From contig CM063500.1 in NCBI GenBank assembly GCA_032207245.1, forward strand, positions 20,652,024 to 20,716,023: a stretch of 64,000 bases of DNA, given 5' to 3'. How positions within the stretch are numbered: position 1 is the first letter of the stretch; each line of letters begins with the position of its first letter. Source of the DNA: Pardosa pseudoannulata (lineage: Eukaryota > Arthropoda > Arachnida > Araneae > Lycosidae). The position numbers and the translations under genes are program-made. Below the pieces are notes generated by a model that did no database searches, was not told the origin of the DNA, and was given only the letters and a program-made list of their open reading frames with translations. Below, one piece after another: positions 10,801 through 22,985 of the stretch.

Positions 10801-13116
10801 CTATAAGTTTTTGTGATTTTTCATAATATCGATCTTTGTAAAGAATTCAATTCTAACAGTATTCCTGTACCAAATCTCCGCATTATAACTTATTTGTTTC
10901 TCAAAAATATGGTAATTTATTTCTTTCAAGCGTTTAGATTTCAATCCCCAACTGACTCTAGATATATCATTTAATCTAGAAATCTGATCAAGTATCTTAT
11001 CTTTCAAATAATGTATATGGCTAATCCAGGAAAGTTTTTAATAAATCATAATACCCAAAAATTTAATTTCTTTACCAAATTAAATTTTATTTCCCCCGAT
11101 CTTTAATACCGGGTAAGCTTGAACACTTTTGCACTTTTTAAAACTTGTGTAAACACATTTTTCCTGACTAAATTCAAGCTTGCAATATGAAGCCCAGTTA
11201 TTGATCTTATCTAAAATCGGCTCAACCATATTTTTAAGTGTCTAACTGCTCGAGCTCTAACCAAAACACAAGTATCATCAGCGAAGGCCGGAACTCTGTA
11301 ATCCTCACCATCTTTTAAAATACCATTGATTGCTGACAACCAAAGTTTGGGTCCAAACTACGGGTCCACTGCGAAACCCTACAATCATAATTCTTGATAT
11401 AGTTACAGCAATTTACTTCTCTATCCAAAATAAATGATATAATGCTTTTAAGTAATCCGGAATCTCCAATGAACAAATCTTTTTTTAAATAATTCCAAAT
11501 GCACCCTTTATATCTAAAGTAGTAATTCCTATTATTCTATTCTATTATAAATTTTATTGCACTCTCCATGGTCCTGGGCCGTTGATCGACTTTTTCTAAA
11601 TCCAAATTGCAAAAAGTTATAGTAGAAATTTTGAAGGCAGTAATCAAGCCGACGTGTTATAATCTTATCTAAAACCTTTCCCCAAACGGCAAGCAAACTA
11701 ATCGTCCTATAAGCGTCAGGAAGAGACAGATCTCTTCCAGGTTTCAGATACAATTTAACAACAGCCTTCTTCCAAATAACGAGAAAATAACCGAAACGAA
11801 AACACTAAATAAATCAGTAAATAACTCTCTATTAACAATAAATAATTTAAAATATAATTCTTTAACAATTTTATCGATGTCAGGATCCTTATTGTTACTC
11901 AAGCTGTCAAAGGTGTCTTCAATCTCCTCAATACAAACGGGAATATAATTAAATGTTTATCCAAAATTTATATTAATCTCCTTCCCAGCAAATGTGAAAT
12001 GATGATCTATTATATATTTAATAATTTCATTATAGTTTGAAATTAAATTACCGTTTAAGTTGAAAAAGGCACACTGACTAGTGTGTCTCCTTTTACTGAT
12101 TTAATTCATAATATCATGATATTTCCCAAAATTTAAAGAGAAAATAACGAATTTCTTGAAACAATATCGCTTAGTAGGTAAAATAATTTTTTATAGACAG
12201 TTAAACATTTTTTATAATTCATACAAAGCTGCAAGCGAAGAGTAGCATCGGATTCTCTTTGGAATCTACGCCTCTTAGCCCTTACTTTGTTTCTAAGAGA
12301 TCTTAACTGTTCATTCCACCAAGGAGCATTAACTTTATCTTTATATATATTTTTTTTCCTTTCAAAGCATTTAATTATTTTAAAAAGACTAGACTGAAGA
12401 TCATAAATAATCTTGTCTATTTCATGCTTACTAGAAATACTCAAAGTATAATTTCCAAAATTATTGTCGATAGCTAATTCCCACCAATTTAATCTATTTA
12501 ATTTAATTTTATCCTTAAAATCATCATGAAGATGCTGACAAAAATACAGACCTCAACAAGGTTGTGATCGCTGGCGGTGATTCAATCTACAACATTTACA
12601 TGAACGTCTAAGTTTACATGAATGTACTATTAAATTCTGACGTATAATTACTTCAGTAAATTTGCTGACCCTGGAATCAAGAGGGTAATGCCCCCAAAGC
12701 AAATATTTCGCATTAAAGTCCCTCAATATCAAAACAGGCTTATCCCAGAATTTACAGAGGAGGTCCTCAAGTAGAATCAAATTAATATCAATATCCTCAC
12801 TAGGGGAACAATATACAGAAAAAATATAAAAACTAACATTACAAACATCAATTGAAATCAATATAATATCACTAAAAACATAAATACATGAACACTTTAA
12901 ATCACTATGAATAAGACCTGCACGAGGTCTTTACAAATTTTGAATAGTCAAATAACTAACTGGAAAAACAACAATACAATGGTTTATAGAATATGGCTCA
13001 TTGAGCGAGAGAACAGAAAAATTATTGAGCAACAAATCATGCGAATAAAGGGCCGAAGCCGCCTGAGCATTTCCTAAATTAATATGAGCTATCCGAAAAA
13101 AATTAAAGTTAACCAT
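7808..13116 (-). pseudogene. Non-LTR ORF2: endonuclease, reverse transcriptase, RNase H; broken and interrupted
   Basis: ORF2 nicks target DNA and reverse-transcribes the element RNA in place. From 13116 the order is: endonuclease start (INLGNAQAAS, LNEPYS with the catalytic E), an altered LRDFNAKYLLWG motif at about 12720, and a PWWNEQLR segment. Reverse transcriptase follows at about 11800-11200 (YRTISLLAVWGKVLDKIITR, QFGFRKSRSTA, and an F-A-D-D-type site near 11275). RNase H is at 10775-10105 (IYTDGSKLSG, then WVKTHAGEYFNEIVDVLAKD), and a CWCNKGDSTVDHIIYRC cysteine/histidine tail is near 9960. The remaining C-terminus resumes at 7902, past the inserted element, and stops at 7808. There are multiple frameshifts and stops, so it is inactive. 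Confidence 0.82.
7903..9899. mobile_element. 2.0-kb TTAA-flanked inverted-repeat element inside non-LTR ORF2
   Basis: The ends are GGCATCTATACACCTTCGG at the left and, inverted, GGCATCTGTACACCTTTAA at the right. TTAA occurs immediately outside both (7899-7902 and 9900-9903). Excising it rejoins the surrounding reading frame across ELVKEIREMYFPKD, which matches ELVKDFRNKYFPK in the second copy, so the boundaries are exact. The 1,997-bp body is AT-rich and I find no transposase-like reading in either strand. Internal blocks resemble each other (about 8110-8500 and 8690-9010). It is most likely a non-autonomous element using a TTAA-specific transposase; the ends do not start CCC, so a piggyBac assignment is uncertain. 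Confidence 0.8.
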
Positions 13117-13242
13117 AGTCCGTTCTGGAAATTATTTTCTCCCGCTCTTTGAGCCAAATTTTGCAATTAGTATACATATAATTATGATTAATATCAAATT
13201 GAGTTTTAAGGAAGTGTTATAATTGAAACAATTCAAGCATTT

Positions 13243-14177
13243 TTATTTCCCGCAGTCTTTTGAAACATGATCTTCGTCACCACAAAGAAAACACCTGTCT
13301 TTGTTTTTACATACCTTAACTATATGTCCGTAAAAACCGCATTTGAAGCATAAAAGTGGCCTGATATGTTCCTTAAAATTAATCCTTTGCCCTCCAAATT
13401 TGAGTCTGTTTTCTTTTAAATTTTTGAAGACTTTCGAGTTTAGTTCCAGAACCCAAATGTTTCCTCTCTTAGATTTGAAACTATATTTTACAGTCAAATC
13501 ATTAAAACTCTCAATTTCTTCGTTGTTTTCCCCAGATCTTCTCTATCAATATCTTCATTAACATCGAACAGAACAATGTGTGGTTGTCTAAATTTTTCTT
13601 TTGAGATGTTATATTGATTAACTAAACTACTTTTTTCCGATATTGACAATTAACCTGTCTAAATCTTCTTTAGTGTCGGTATTTATGATGATTCCTCCAT
13701 CTCTTATATTTCTAACCTCACGTATAGCCACATTTAATTCTCTTGGGTTAACTGCACTCTTTATATCTTTGAGAGTGGAAGCACTACTTTGATCTCTTTT
13801 GGGTTTAATAATAGCCAAATATTTTTTTTGGCCTTGCTTCTACTACTACTCCTTGATCTTGGTTCATTTTAGAAGCTTTTTTAGCTGAGTCAGCATAAGA
13901 TGTTTTTGTATCTCTGCCTTCTATCTGTTCTTTTAAAAAGGAAATTGCCTTACTCTGTGTGATGAGGATTTTCATTAAATTTTGTATCTCTTTACATACT
14001 CTTAAGTGTTTCTTTTTTTGCATCCCTATGTGATGGGATTTTAAGCAATTCCTCTTGAATGCCTAATGCTGTTTTGATGTAATCATCATTTTCATCCTCC
14101 CCCTCGTTAGGAATTCTCAGCGTGCAATGTTTTATATATTCATCGCTACTGCGAGATCTGGTTAAAGGCTTGGCCAA
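13243..14177 (-). pseudogene. Non-LTR ORF1 (gag-like, zinc-knuckle), broken
   Basis: ORF1 proteins of I/R1-type elements coat the RNA and carry it to the nucleus. The minus-strand reading starts near 14177 (MAKPLTRSRSSDEYIKHC) and passes through a lysine-rich region. It then reaches a domain with VRNIRDGGIIINTDTKEDLD and VLFDVNED, and ends in two zinc knuckles, CFKCGFYGHIVKVC and CFLCGDEDHVSKDC. Frameshifts lie near 14000, 13815 and 13500-13540. The matching protein of the second copy (21605-22595) shares all segments, which makes the frame jumps easy to recognise as damage. The next ORF begins at 13116, about 130 bases downstream. Confidence 0.78.
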
Positions 14178-14702
14178 ATAATTTTCCTAGACATCGCAAA
14201 CAGCAAAATAAACAAAGCAAAAACAATTACATAACAGATGCACAGTAAAGAGATTTCACTCCGAATCATCCCGACGGCAACTCAAGAACCGAACGGGGAA
14301 AAATAATGGAGGCACACTGTTTACAAAATTAAACGATATTAAAACCACGGAAATAAAAAAACTGGTAACTTCCGACCTAACACAAAAAGAACAACAAAAA
14401 ATATCTCGAATTACATATTTTCAAATGCACATTATAATATATAAATAATATTCAATAACAATATAAATAAAATAATTTGAGATTTGGCTGAACTCCAACA
14501 CAAATCTAACTACGCAATAAAAATATTAAAGCAAATAAAACTAACTATGATACTAATTTAGACAAATGTAACATCTAAGCAAAGCTGACATCCTTAGAAT
14601 TCCGATGAAACAAACAAAAATTATATACGACCAGTAGAACAAGAATTATAAACAAATAACAACATAGCATTGAATCACTCAACTAACAACAGGCACAGCA
14701 GA
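14178..14702 (-). promoter_or_regulatory. 5' leader of the non-LTR element
   Basis: About 525 bases separate the 5' end of the element, set by the target duplication, from the ORF1 start. Non-LTR elements carry an internal promoter in this region, so the leader probably held it. I see no specific promoter motif and infer the role only from position. The sequence is A-rich on the plus strand. Confidence 0.4.
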
Positions 14703-14720
14703 TTTAATCTTCATATAAGT

Positions 14721-15170
14721 GTGGTATAGCCACATTCTATTAAAAAGGAAATGCAAGGAATTGCCGGCTTCCTGACTGTCGTGTAGTCCTCGTTTATATT
14801 TGAGCATTAACCTGTGATCAAATGTATAGTGGGGATTTATTTTTAATTGCGTTGTGTCAAGTATTTTTGTACTAAATTTAACCACGGGTTCTGAGAAACT
14901 ACAGACATAAAAATGAAAAATAAACTAACAGCTAAATTGATAGCAACCGAGACTAGCTTAATATTAAAAAAAAGTAAATTTATTATAATATATATACATC
15001 TATTTACATACAAAACTGATGCTAATTTTCATAAAATAAGCTTTGTCAACATCTTCTAAATTAGTTCTGACAAATTTTTTATATACTTAAGTAATTTTGT
15101 AAATAGATGGAGGACCTAATCTCAATTTCAAAAATGTATGCAAATTTGGGGTATCTTTGTGGGTCTAAAA
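14721..15170. other. AT-rich stretch without recognisable features
   Basis: Right flank of the non-LTR element. A 68-codon minus-strand reading at 14679-14885 overlaps the target duplication and has no recognisable motif. I see nothing else that can be supported. Confidence 0.3.
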
Positions 15171-16150
15171 TGTTGGGCCCGGAACACTTCTGGTTGAAGG
15201 GTATCTAAGGCTGATCAGGAGAGGGAATCTATATATCATCCGTTGGTCTCGTCAGGGGCTTCCTCCTGAGTCTTTGGGGTGCGGCCGTACTATTTGGTGC
15301 AGGAACACTTCCTGTCGGACTTGGCTGGACTCTCCTAGTCTGGACTATAGAGCACCTTCTCCTCTGGACTCACGAACAACTTCCGTCGGACCCGACTGGA
15401 CTCCCGACTTTCGAACACCTTCCTTTGGGACCTCCGAACCTCTTCTCTGGGACCTCCGAACCATCCTCTCATCTTTTAGATTTTCCATATTTAATTATTT
15501 CAACCTTGTCCCCTCTTCCTTCTTGTCGTCCAATCGGGATAGTTGTAAGAATTTCATTGGTCTGCTTCAAGCCCGCCTTGAGACCGCCAACGTGCCAAAC
15601 CTTATCCCTTCTAATTGGGCACTGTCCCTTAGGGACTCATAAATACTCCACAAAGGTACATTCTTATTTAATGTCAAGTACAGAGACGGGATTCTAATCT
15701 GGGACTGGGATCAGAACCCTGCCCGAGACCACCGTACAAGACAACAATATCCGTTGAATAGAAATTTATGGTCATCCATCTCTTTACAAAGATGTGATGA
15801 GGTCAGATTTAGATCCCGAACATTTTACTTCTTGTATGAATGAATCAATTATATAACAGATCTAAATCGTCTCTTCACACTGACCCCTTATTTTATGGAA
15901 TGGGGCTTGTCCATGTCCAAGTCACCTTGAATCTTCCCGCACTGACCATCTGTGGGTTGCCGTTTTACATTCCCATTTTTCACCATTTGTCCAGCTTGAG
16001 CGTTGCTTGGCGCCATAAGATTCCTAGGCTGTTCTTCCTACTTACGCTACGTTTTGGCGATCGTCTTGGGTTCCCACTAGCGGGATTTTTCTACTGACCT
16101 GGCCATGCGCAGTGTTGAGTGGGCGTCATTTTGGCCAAAATTGGGGGAGA
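15171..16150. repeat. GC-richer island with a degenerate minisatellite
   Basis: Base composition is clearly less AT-rich than on either side. Between about 15298 and 15470 a motif near gaacaccttcctttgggacc recurs with changes at irregular spacing of about 22-47 bases. The block begins tgttgggcccgg, as an LTR might, but I could not find a matching end or target duplication. The readings across it are low-complexity by-products. It may be a solo LTR or a fragment of an unrelated repeat. Confidence 0.4.
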
Positions 16151-16949
16151 GATCACCCGCATCATTAAAAAAAACTTTTTTTTAGCCATTTTGCTTTTTC
16201 TTATCTTTGTGTCATGTCGAGAACGGGTATTTTTCTGACAAAGTCAGAAAGGAATATAAAATAAATAAAATTCCTTTAACCTAATCAATTAATAGGACAC
16301 TTTTCTATTCGTCAATTTACATTCACCTGTGTTCTAAAATTCTGGAGCATACCATATGAATACACTGAATTGTGTCTGCCGTCATAAAGTTCCACCAAAG
16401 AACCGGTGAAATGTTATTGCGGCGTAAAGGAGAAATGTAATATCTACAACATCAATAATTCTACAATAATAATTCTACAATAAGTTACTTTTAACCCGGC
16501 ACAGCTTACGCCATACGGGATATGATACCAAGTCGTCAGGATAACAACCCTGAGCCATACAAGCAAAATCTAGAGGAGAACAAAACAATTAGCTAATTAA
16601 ACCTAACCAGAGATCGAAACCGTCTAATTAAAAATCATTTCCAGTGTTATATAACCTAGAACTTTCTTTATTATTTTTTTCCTTTACAGGTAAGATTGCA
16701 TCAAATTCCACAAAAAGTAAAATTTTTTTACGATATAAACAGATAGACAGCAATTTTCAAATTAATAACATTACATAGTAAAAATAACAATATTTCTAAG
16801 AAGAATAATAATGCCATTCATTACAAAAACGAATAACAAGATATAAATATTATAACCAATACAAAATTATCAAAGACAGACTATGTCAAATTACAGACAT
16901 AGAAAAACAAATACACACAAAAATATACATAAACAATCAATTGATAAAT

Positions 16950-19900
16950 TTACAAAGAATTCCATAATAGAACACAAACATTGTCTATAGACTTCGGCGA
17001 GTTATACAAATTATATACATTAACAGTTAAATAATTTTTTGGGAAATATTTATTCCTGAAATCCTTGACTAATTCACATTTGTAAATTAAATGTTCTACC
17101 GAACCTTCCTCTTTGTTGCACCAACAGATAGTTGGTTTGTTAAAAATCTTGCCTTGATGGATTGGGATAGCACCATGACCACTAAATATCTGATTCATGT
17201 AAAAATTGCTTTCTAGCCTAGAAGTGCTGACCTTAGGAAAAAATGAATAAACTCTTCTACCCGAATGGTCTTCATCCCACCTCTCCTGCCATAATTGAAT
17301 AGTAAAATCATAAAGTTTCCTTTTCTCTTGTTTTACTGACCATCCGACTTTAAAATCTAAAACCAATTTTCAAGTGGCCTCTTTGGCCAAAATATCAACC
17401 ATCTCGTTTTCATACTCGCCAGCATGGGCCTTAACCCATGTTAGCACAAATTCTACATTGCTATTCTTTATTTCTTCCTTAATGCTATTATCTAAACCAT
17501 TACGGTTTTCCCTATACAAAGCTTGAAGAGCAGAGAGTGAATATGTACTTATGTATACCATTTCAAAGTTATTATTAATTGAAAAATCTATTGCTTTAGA
17601 AATAGACAGTAGTTCTGATTGGAATACAGTACCAGTAAGTCCCATATTAAACATTTCTTTATAAACTATTGTATCATCTATTACAACCAAAAAAGCAAAT
17701 CCTAAACGACCATTAAGTTTTGATCCATCTGTATAAATCATAATTTTTTTACTCTTATAATCAGACTTACTCCAATGGATTCTGAAAGTGTTCCAAGGTG
17801 GATGAATCGCATCAACATCCCAATTTTCATAATCATAATAAATTATTTTCTCACCCAAATCAATATCATGTTTAAATTTCAAACTAAAGTATAATTTGTT
17901 TATTCTACAATTCAAATCCAATGGGTTAACTCCAGCCAACTCTTGTAAAGCCGCAGTAGAAACTGTTCTATATGTTTTAGTTATATTTAATAAGATAAGT
18001 CTTTGTATAGAATTCAATAACCTATTTATCCTACTGTATTTTTGTACCAAATCTTAACATTATATATTATTTGTTTTTCGAAAATATGATAGTTAATAGC
18101 CTTTATACTGGCATCCTTTAAACCCCAGCTGACCCTAGAAATAGCACTAAGTTTAGCAATCTGATTAATAATTTTTTTTTTCCTTCAAGTAATGAATATG
18201 GTTTGTCCAAGTGAATTTATAGTTAATTACTGTTCCAAGAAACTTAATTTCTTTAAAAAACTTTATCTTAATATTATCAATTTTTATCACCAGATAAGCT
18301 TGAACGCTTTTACATTTTTTGAAGATGGTATAAATACATTTTTCTGTATTGAATTCTAATTTGCTGTCTAAAGCCCAACTATTAATCTTGTCTAATAACG
18401 GATACACAATTATTTTTAAGTGTCTTACAGCGTTTGCTCTAATCAAAACACAAATATCATCCTCAAAAGCTTGAATTCTGTAATCATCCCCATCTTCTAA
18501 TATTTCATTTATAGCCAACAGCCAAAGTTTGGGACCCAAACTAGACCTTTGAGGGACCCCACAATCATAATTTTTAATATAATTGCTACAACTAACTTCT
18601 TTATTGGTAATAAAAGAAATAATACAGACTTTAAAATAATTAGGTATATTTAATGAACAAATTTTATTTTTTAAATAAATTCAACTTATATTATCAAATG
18701 CCCCTTTTATATCTAATATAAACATGGCCGAATAATATTTTTTTTCGTTAGAATCAATAATAAAATTTAAAGCACTATCCAATGCCTGGGTGGTTGACTT
18801 TCCCTCTCTGAAACCAAACTGCCATGGGCTTTAATAAAAATTTTCTAAATAATAATCTAACCGACAACTTAAAATCTTGTCAAACACCTTCCCCCAAACG
18901 GGAAGCAAACTGATTGGTCTATACGCATCAGGTAAAGAAGCATCTCTACCTGGCTTAAGTCATAGTTTTACTATTGTTCTTTTCCAGATATCAGGGAAGT
19001 AACCAAAATAAAAACACAAATTATATAAATCAATAAATTTTTATTTGAGATAAATAATTCATAATATAATTCTTTAACAATAAATCAAATCCAGGAGCTT
19101 TATTTTTAGCCATGCAATTAAAAGTATCTTCTATTTCCTCAATGCTAGCAGGATTGAACTCAAAAGTTTGACCAAAATTAACCTCAAATTCTTCGCCCAA
19201 AAAACTAAAAGGATGATCCACAATATATTTAATAATTTCCTTATAATCAGTTATTAACTCCTCATCCAAGTTAAATATTGCACTCTGAACCGTTAGTCTA
19301 TTATGTTTAACGTAATTCATGATATCATGGTATTTTCCAGAATTTAATTTATATGTTACAAAATTTTTAAAACAATCACGTTTTGTGTTTAAAATAGTTT
19401 TTTATATTCAGCTAATTATCTTTTATATTCCATACGAAGTTGCGATCGCAGAGTTACATCAGATTCATTTTGGAATCTATGTCGTCTGGCCCTAACTTTA
19501 CTTCTAAATATTTTTAATCTATCGTTCCACCATGGAGAATTTACTTTATTCTTATTTAATTTTTTCCTTTCATGAATTTTAATTACATTGAAAAAACCAA
19601 CTTGGACATCATTAATAATCCTGTCTATTTCCTGCTTACCAACATTCCCAAAGAAAAATTTCCGAAATCTTTACTAATAGCTACTTTTAATTCTAACCAG
19701 TTTATTCTAATTAAATTAAATTTCTGTTTGACTTCATCAACAGTTTGTTGGCAAAACATATCAACTTAGATTAAATTATGGTCGCTGGTAGTAATTCTGT
19801 CAATGACCCTAAAATAAATATCTAAATAAGAACTATTGTAACTAAGGATCAGATCAATCCAACTCACCCCTCTACTATATTGATAAGTTGGAATAGAGTC

Positions 19901-21589
19901 ATAATTATCATGAATAGTTAAATTTTTTCGAATAATAACATGAGATTACTACCTCTAGAATCCAGAAGGTAAAGTTCCCAGAGCAAAGATTTTGCATTAA
20001 AATCACCCAATATAAAAATGTGTTTATCAGACAGTGGTGTGCGGTCCATATGTGCAGGGTGTGCACTGCACACCCTGGCAAAATTATGAGGGACAGTAAT
20101 TTTCTGCACCTATGTCTACCTATCTTTATATGGTATATAATAAATATTATTTATAATATATTCAAATATTATGTTGATTTGCTTGCTTGTATTCCCACAG
20201 TACGTGCGGTACTAGGTGCTGCACTACGTAGTGTTCAAACGAACATAAGAAGTTTTGATGTGTACGCACTGCGCACTAAATTGAAAATCACTCTTTATAT
20301 GTATGGGCTACTGGAGAAGAACAGCATACTATGTCACTGAGGCAAGTGCAGCTGTTTTTCCTGCACTTGACATTCAGAAATCATTATTAAGCATTGTATT
20401 AGAGCGGGAACTTTTTTTTAACTGGCCATACGATTTTGCAGACGGTTAATGTTTAAATGTATATATTGTAAGATTTTGTTTTCATGGAAATATAAAAGAA
20501 GTATTTCATCAATATAAAGTGAAATGTCTTAGTGTGGTAAATTAATTTCGGTGATGTATTATATTTATTGAAATAATTAGCTGAAAAACAATGTTGTTTT
20601 GTTGTAAAGAAATGAATTTTAACAGAACAGTCCAAATTTTACCATTCATTGTGTCTTACAGACAGTATATAAGTTATATCTGTAACACCATATCCCTGGT
20701 TTTGTTTTTAAAAATTGTCAAGATGTTTTTCGCAGAATATACAATTTTCAAATGTTAAATTCAATTAATAAATATAATTTAATCCACTGACCGAACAAGA
20801 AACAGTTCGCTCTATTGTGCTAACGTGCAGTGAAATCCTCTGCACGTGGAATAGACGTTCGGTTTGTCGGCACCGCAGTGGCGGGCGCCATGTGGTGCTA
20901 CGTTTGCTGAACATATAAGTTTTTCGTAGAAGCCCAAAGCGTTTGCTTTTTCGACGCCGATATGATACCATACAGCAAAAGACATGATTTTTGCTTCAGT
21001 GCTTGTAGAATTCTCATAAGTTTAGCTATTTTTATAGTTATAACTCGACTACTCGTAGGTAAATATTTTATTTATTGTAATCTTTAAATTTATATTCATA
21101 ATAAATAACCCATTTCAGAATAGAGAACTGAGATGTTTCAATAATTAAAGATTTATTGGAAAATCCATGTTCTCTTCACACCCTGCATGAAAACCTACCG
21201 CACGCCACTGTTATCAGAATATTTACAAAGCAGATCTTCCAAAATAATCAAAATAATATCAATATCCTCACTTGGGGAACAATAAACAGAAATAATATAT
21301 ACACTAATATTACAAACATCAATAGAAACAAGTATAACATTATTTGAAATATAGATACTGGTACACTTTATACTACTATTTACAATAAGACCCACACGCG
21401 GTCTATCCATATTTTGTATAATACTAAATCCCAAAGGAAATCAACAATACGTTGGTGAATAGTGTATGGCTTATTGATTGAGGCAACAGAATTATTATTA
21501 ATCAAAATATCGTGAGAAAGCTAGGCGGAAGCCGCCCTAGCATTGCCTAAATTAATATGAGCTAACAGGAAAAAACTTAAATTAACCAT
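16950..21589 (-). pseudogene. Non-LTR ORF2, second copy, broken and interrupted
   Basis: The start is at 21587-21589 (MVNLSFFLLAHINLGNA). The endonuclease runs from there to about 19900, with SVYCSPSEDIDI and, past the hAT insert, ILGDFNAKSLLWE, which keeps the catalytic GDFN. Reverse transcriptase follows at about 18960-18165 and includes QAFEDDICVLI, an altered F-A-D-D site with E for A. RNase H is at 18050-17370 (IYTDGSKLNG, SELLSISKA, WVKAHAGEYENEMVDILAKE). The expected third acidic residue, usually in a YTDSLSAL-like string, reads ISTYSLSAL. The tail carries CWCNKEEGSVEHLIYKC and stops at 16950. Frameshifts separate most blocks. Confidence 0.82.
20032..21210. mobile_element. hAT-like element with 8-bp target duplication
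   Basis: The ends are CAGTGGTGTGCGGT and, inverted, CAGTGGCGTGCGGT, and TTATCAGA is duplicated on both sides (20024-20031 and 21211-21218). An 8-bp duplication and CAGTGG-type ends are diagnostic of hAT. Excision rejoins the endonuclease reading across YSDKHIFILGDFNAKS. A second internal inverted pair (gcagggtgtgcactgcacac near 20057 against cacaccctgcatg near 21178) extends the terminal repeat. The 1,179-bp body holds no transposase reading that I recognise, so it is non-autonomous. Confidence 0.88.
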
Positions 21590-21604
21590 AATCAGTTCTG
21601 GCAA

Positions 21605-22595
21605 TTATTTTGTCCCGCTCTTTGAGTCATATTTTACAATTTGTGTACTTACAATTATGTTTGATATCAAACTGTGTTTTAAACTTATTATTATAATTCG
21701 TACAGTTAAAGCATTTTTCATCATTTTTACAATCCTTATATACATGATCCTCTTCTCCACAACGAAGACATCTTTCTTCTTACATATTTTGCCAATATGG
21801 CCGTACAGACTGCATTTAAAATACAATATCGGACTAACGTGCTCTTTAAAATTTATTCTTTGCCATCCTATTTTTAATCTATTTTCTTTTAAAATTTTAA
21901 ATACTTTTGAATCAAGTTCTACCACCCAGTTGTTACCTCTTTTTGATTTAAAGCTATATTTAACTATCAAGTCTTTTAAGTTTTCAATTTCCTCGTTATT
22001 TTTAACGAGTTGTTTTCTTAAATCCTCTTTATCAATATCTTCGTTCACATCAAACAAAACAATGTGTGGTTGTCTAAATTTAGCTCTTACTATATTATAA
22101 TCTTTTGCTAAACTACTCTTTCTCTCCAAATCAACTATTAACGTATCCAAGTCCACCTTAGAATCAGTATTAATAATAATACCTCCATCTCTTATATTAC
22201 GAACTTCGCGTACAGTGACATTTATTGCCTTTGGGTTAACAGCTGTTTTTAGATCTTTAAGAGTAGCAGCACTACTTTGCTTTCGGTTTGACTATTGCAA
22301 CATGGTTTTTTTCTAACTCTACTTCTACTGTGACTTCTTGATCTTTGAACTATTTTTAATCTTTCTTAGCAACATCAGCATAGGTTGTTTTTACTTCCCT
22401 AAACTGTACCTCTCCCTTTAAATAAAAAATTGTTTTACTTTGCGTTATTATAATTTTCATAAAATTTTGAATTTCTTTTTGAAATTTTAAATGATTTTCC
22501 TTCTTTACATCCCTATGGGAAGTAATTTTAAAAAGTCCTTCCACAGCAAACAAATTCATATGTAAAATCCATGATTTTTCTCCCCAACTTAACAA
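21605..22595 (-). pseudogene. Non-LTR ORF1, second copy, broken
   Basis: The minus strand carries the same ORF1 segments as the first copy: KITSHRDVKKENHLKFQKE, TYADVAKK, then (21605-22156) a region with VLFDVNEDIDKEDLRKQL and CSLYGHIGKIC. The first cysteine pair of the knuckle has degraded (YFKCSLYGHIGKIC), and a second knuckle-like ALRCGEEDH stretch lies in another frame near 21740. Frameshifts separate the blocks near 22340 and 22190. Upstream of the SHRD block the sequence no longer matches copy one. Confidence 0.72.
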
Positions 22596-22600
22596 TTATT

Positions 22601-22985
22601 ATTAGGACCGAAGCTAATTCAGTATTGCTATAATAATCATTTTAAGTAAATTACCTTCACACATTCTCCAGAATACGGATTTCAGTTGTAGATGATAAGA
22701 AGTTATCCTTTATTTTGCGAAAATAACATCCATAATAATGGAACGTAAATAATATGGAAAAAAATATTATTACAGAATGGCTAAAAACAATGCCAGCTCA
22801 ATGGGAATCAAAAGTAATTAAAAATATTTTTTTAAGTGAATTTGAACGGGAAAAACAATCGCTCGTTATAAGTACAATCTGCACCACGTAAATAGATGTA
22901 TAGTAGGATTGTTCTCACACTCTAATTCATCACATGTTATTAATGAAATTGCAATCGGATATAAATAGAATAGAGAGAAAGATGT
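22601..22985. other. Short unassigned segment with a small ORF
   Basis: A 44-codon plus-strand reading starts at 22754 (MEKNIITEWLKTMPAQWESK) and stops near 22888. I recognise no domain in it. It lies between the non-LTR element and the LTR-like repeat and may be a fragment of a retroelement gag, but nothing shows this directly. Confidence 0.25.

Larger units (their letters stand above)
7478..14702 (-). mobile_element. Nearly full-length non-LTR retrotransposon (I/R1-like, with RNase H)
   Basis: The minus-strand element is bounded by an 18-base direct repeat, tttaatcttcatataagt, at 7460-7477 and 14703-14720, the expected target-site duplication. It carries a 5' leader of about 525 bases, ORF1 with zinc knuckles, ORF2 (endonuclease, reverse transcriptase, RNase H, CCHC-like tail) and a 3' untranslated region of about 330 bases. 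The 3' end is not poly-A; it ends in sequence shared with the second copy (around GGGTYRWAMGTA). With the 1,997-bp insert and its extra TTAA removed the element is about 5.2 kb. Both ORFs are broken. Clade placement rests on domain order and CCHC/RNase H content. Confidence 0.87.
16493..22600 (-). mobile_element. Second non-LTR retrotransposon of the same family, split by a hAT element
   Basis: Domain by domain this matches the element at 7478-14702: zinc-knuckle ORF1, endonuclease, reverse transcriptase, RNase H and C-terminal CCHC-like tail, followed by a closely related 3' untranslated region (acagcttacgccatacggga near 16500 against cagcttaagccatacgggaa near 7497). The 5' end is less clear: ORF1 similarity fades upstream of about 22530, so this copy is probably 5'-truncated. 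An 1,179-bp hAT element lies in the endonuclease. I did not find a convincing target duplication. Confidence 0.82.

Noticed and set aside
15274..15697. Plus-strand readings rich in S, T, P and W across the GC-richer block
   Set aside because: Two overlapping frames are both open, which is explained by the repeated motif; no domain is visible.
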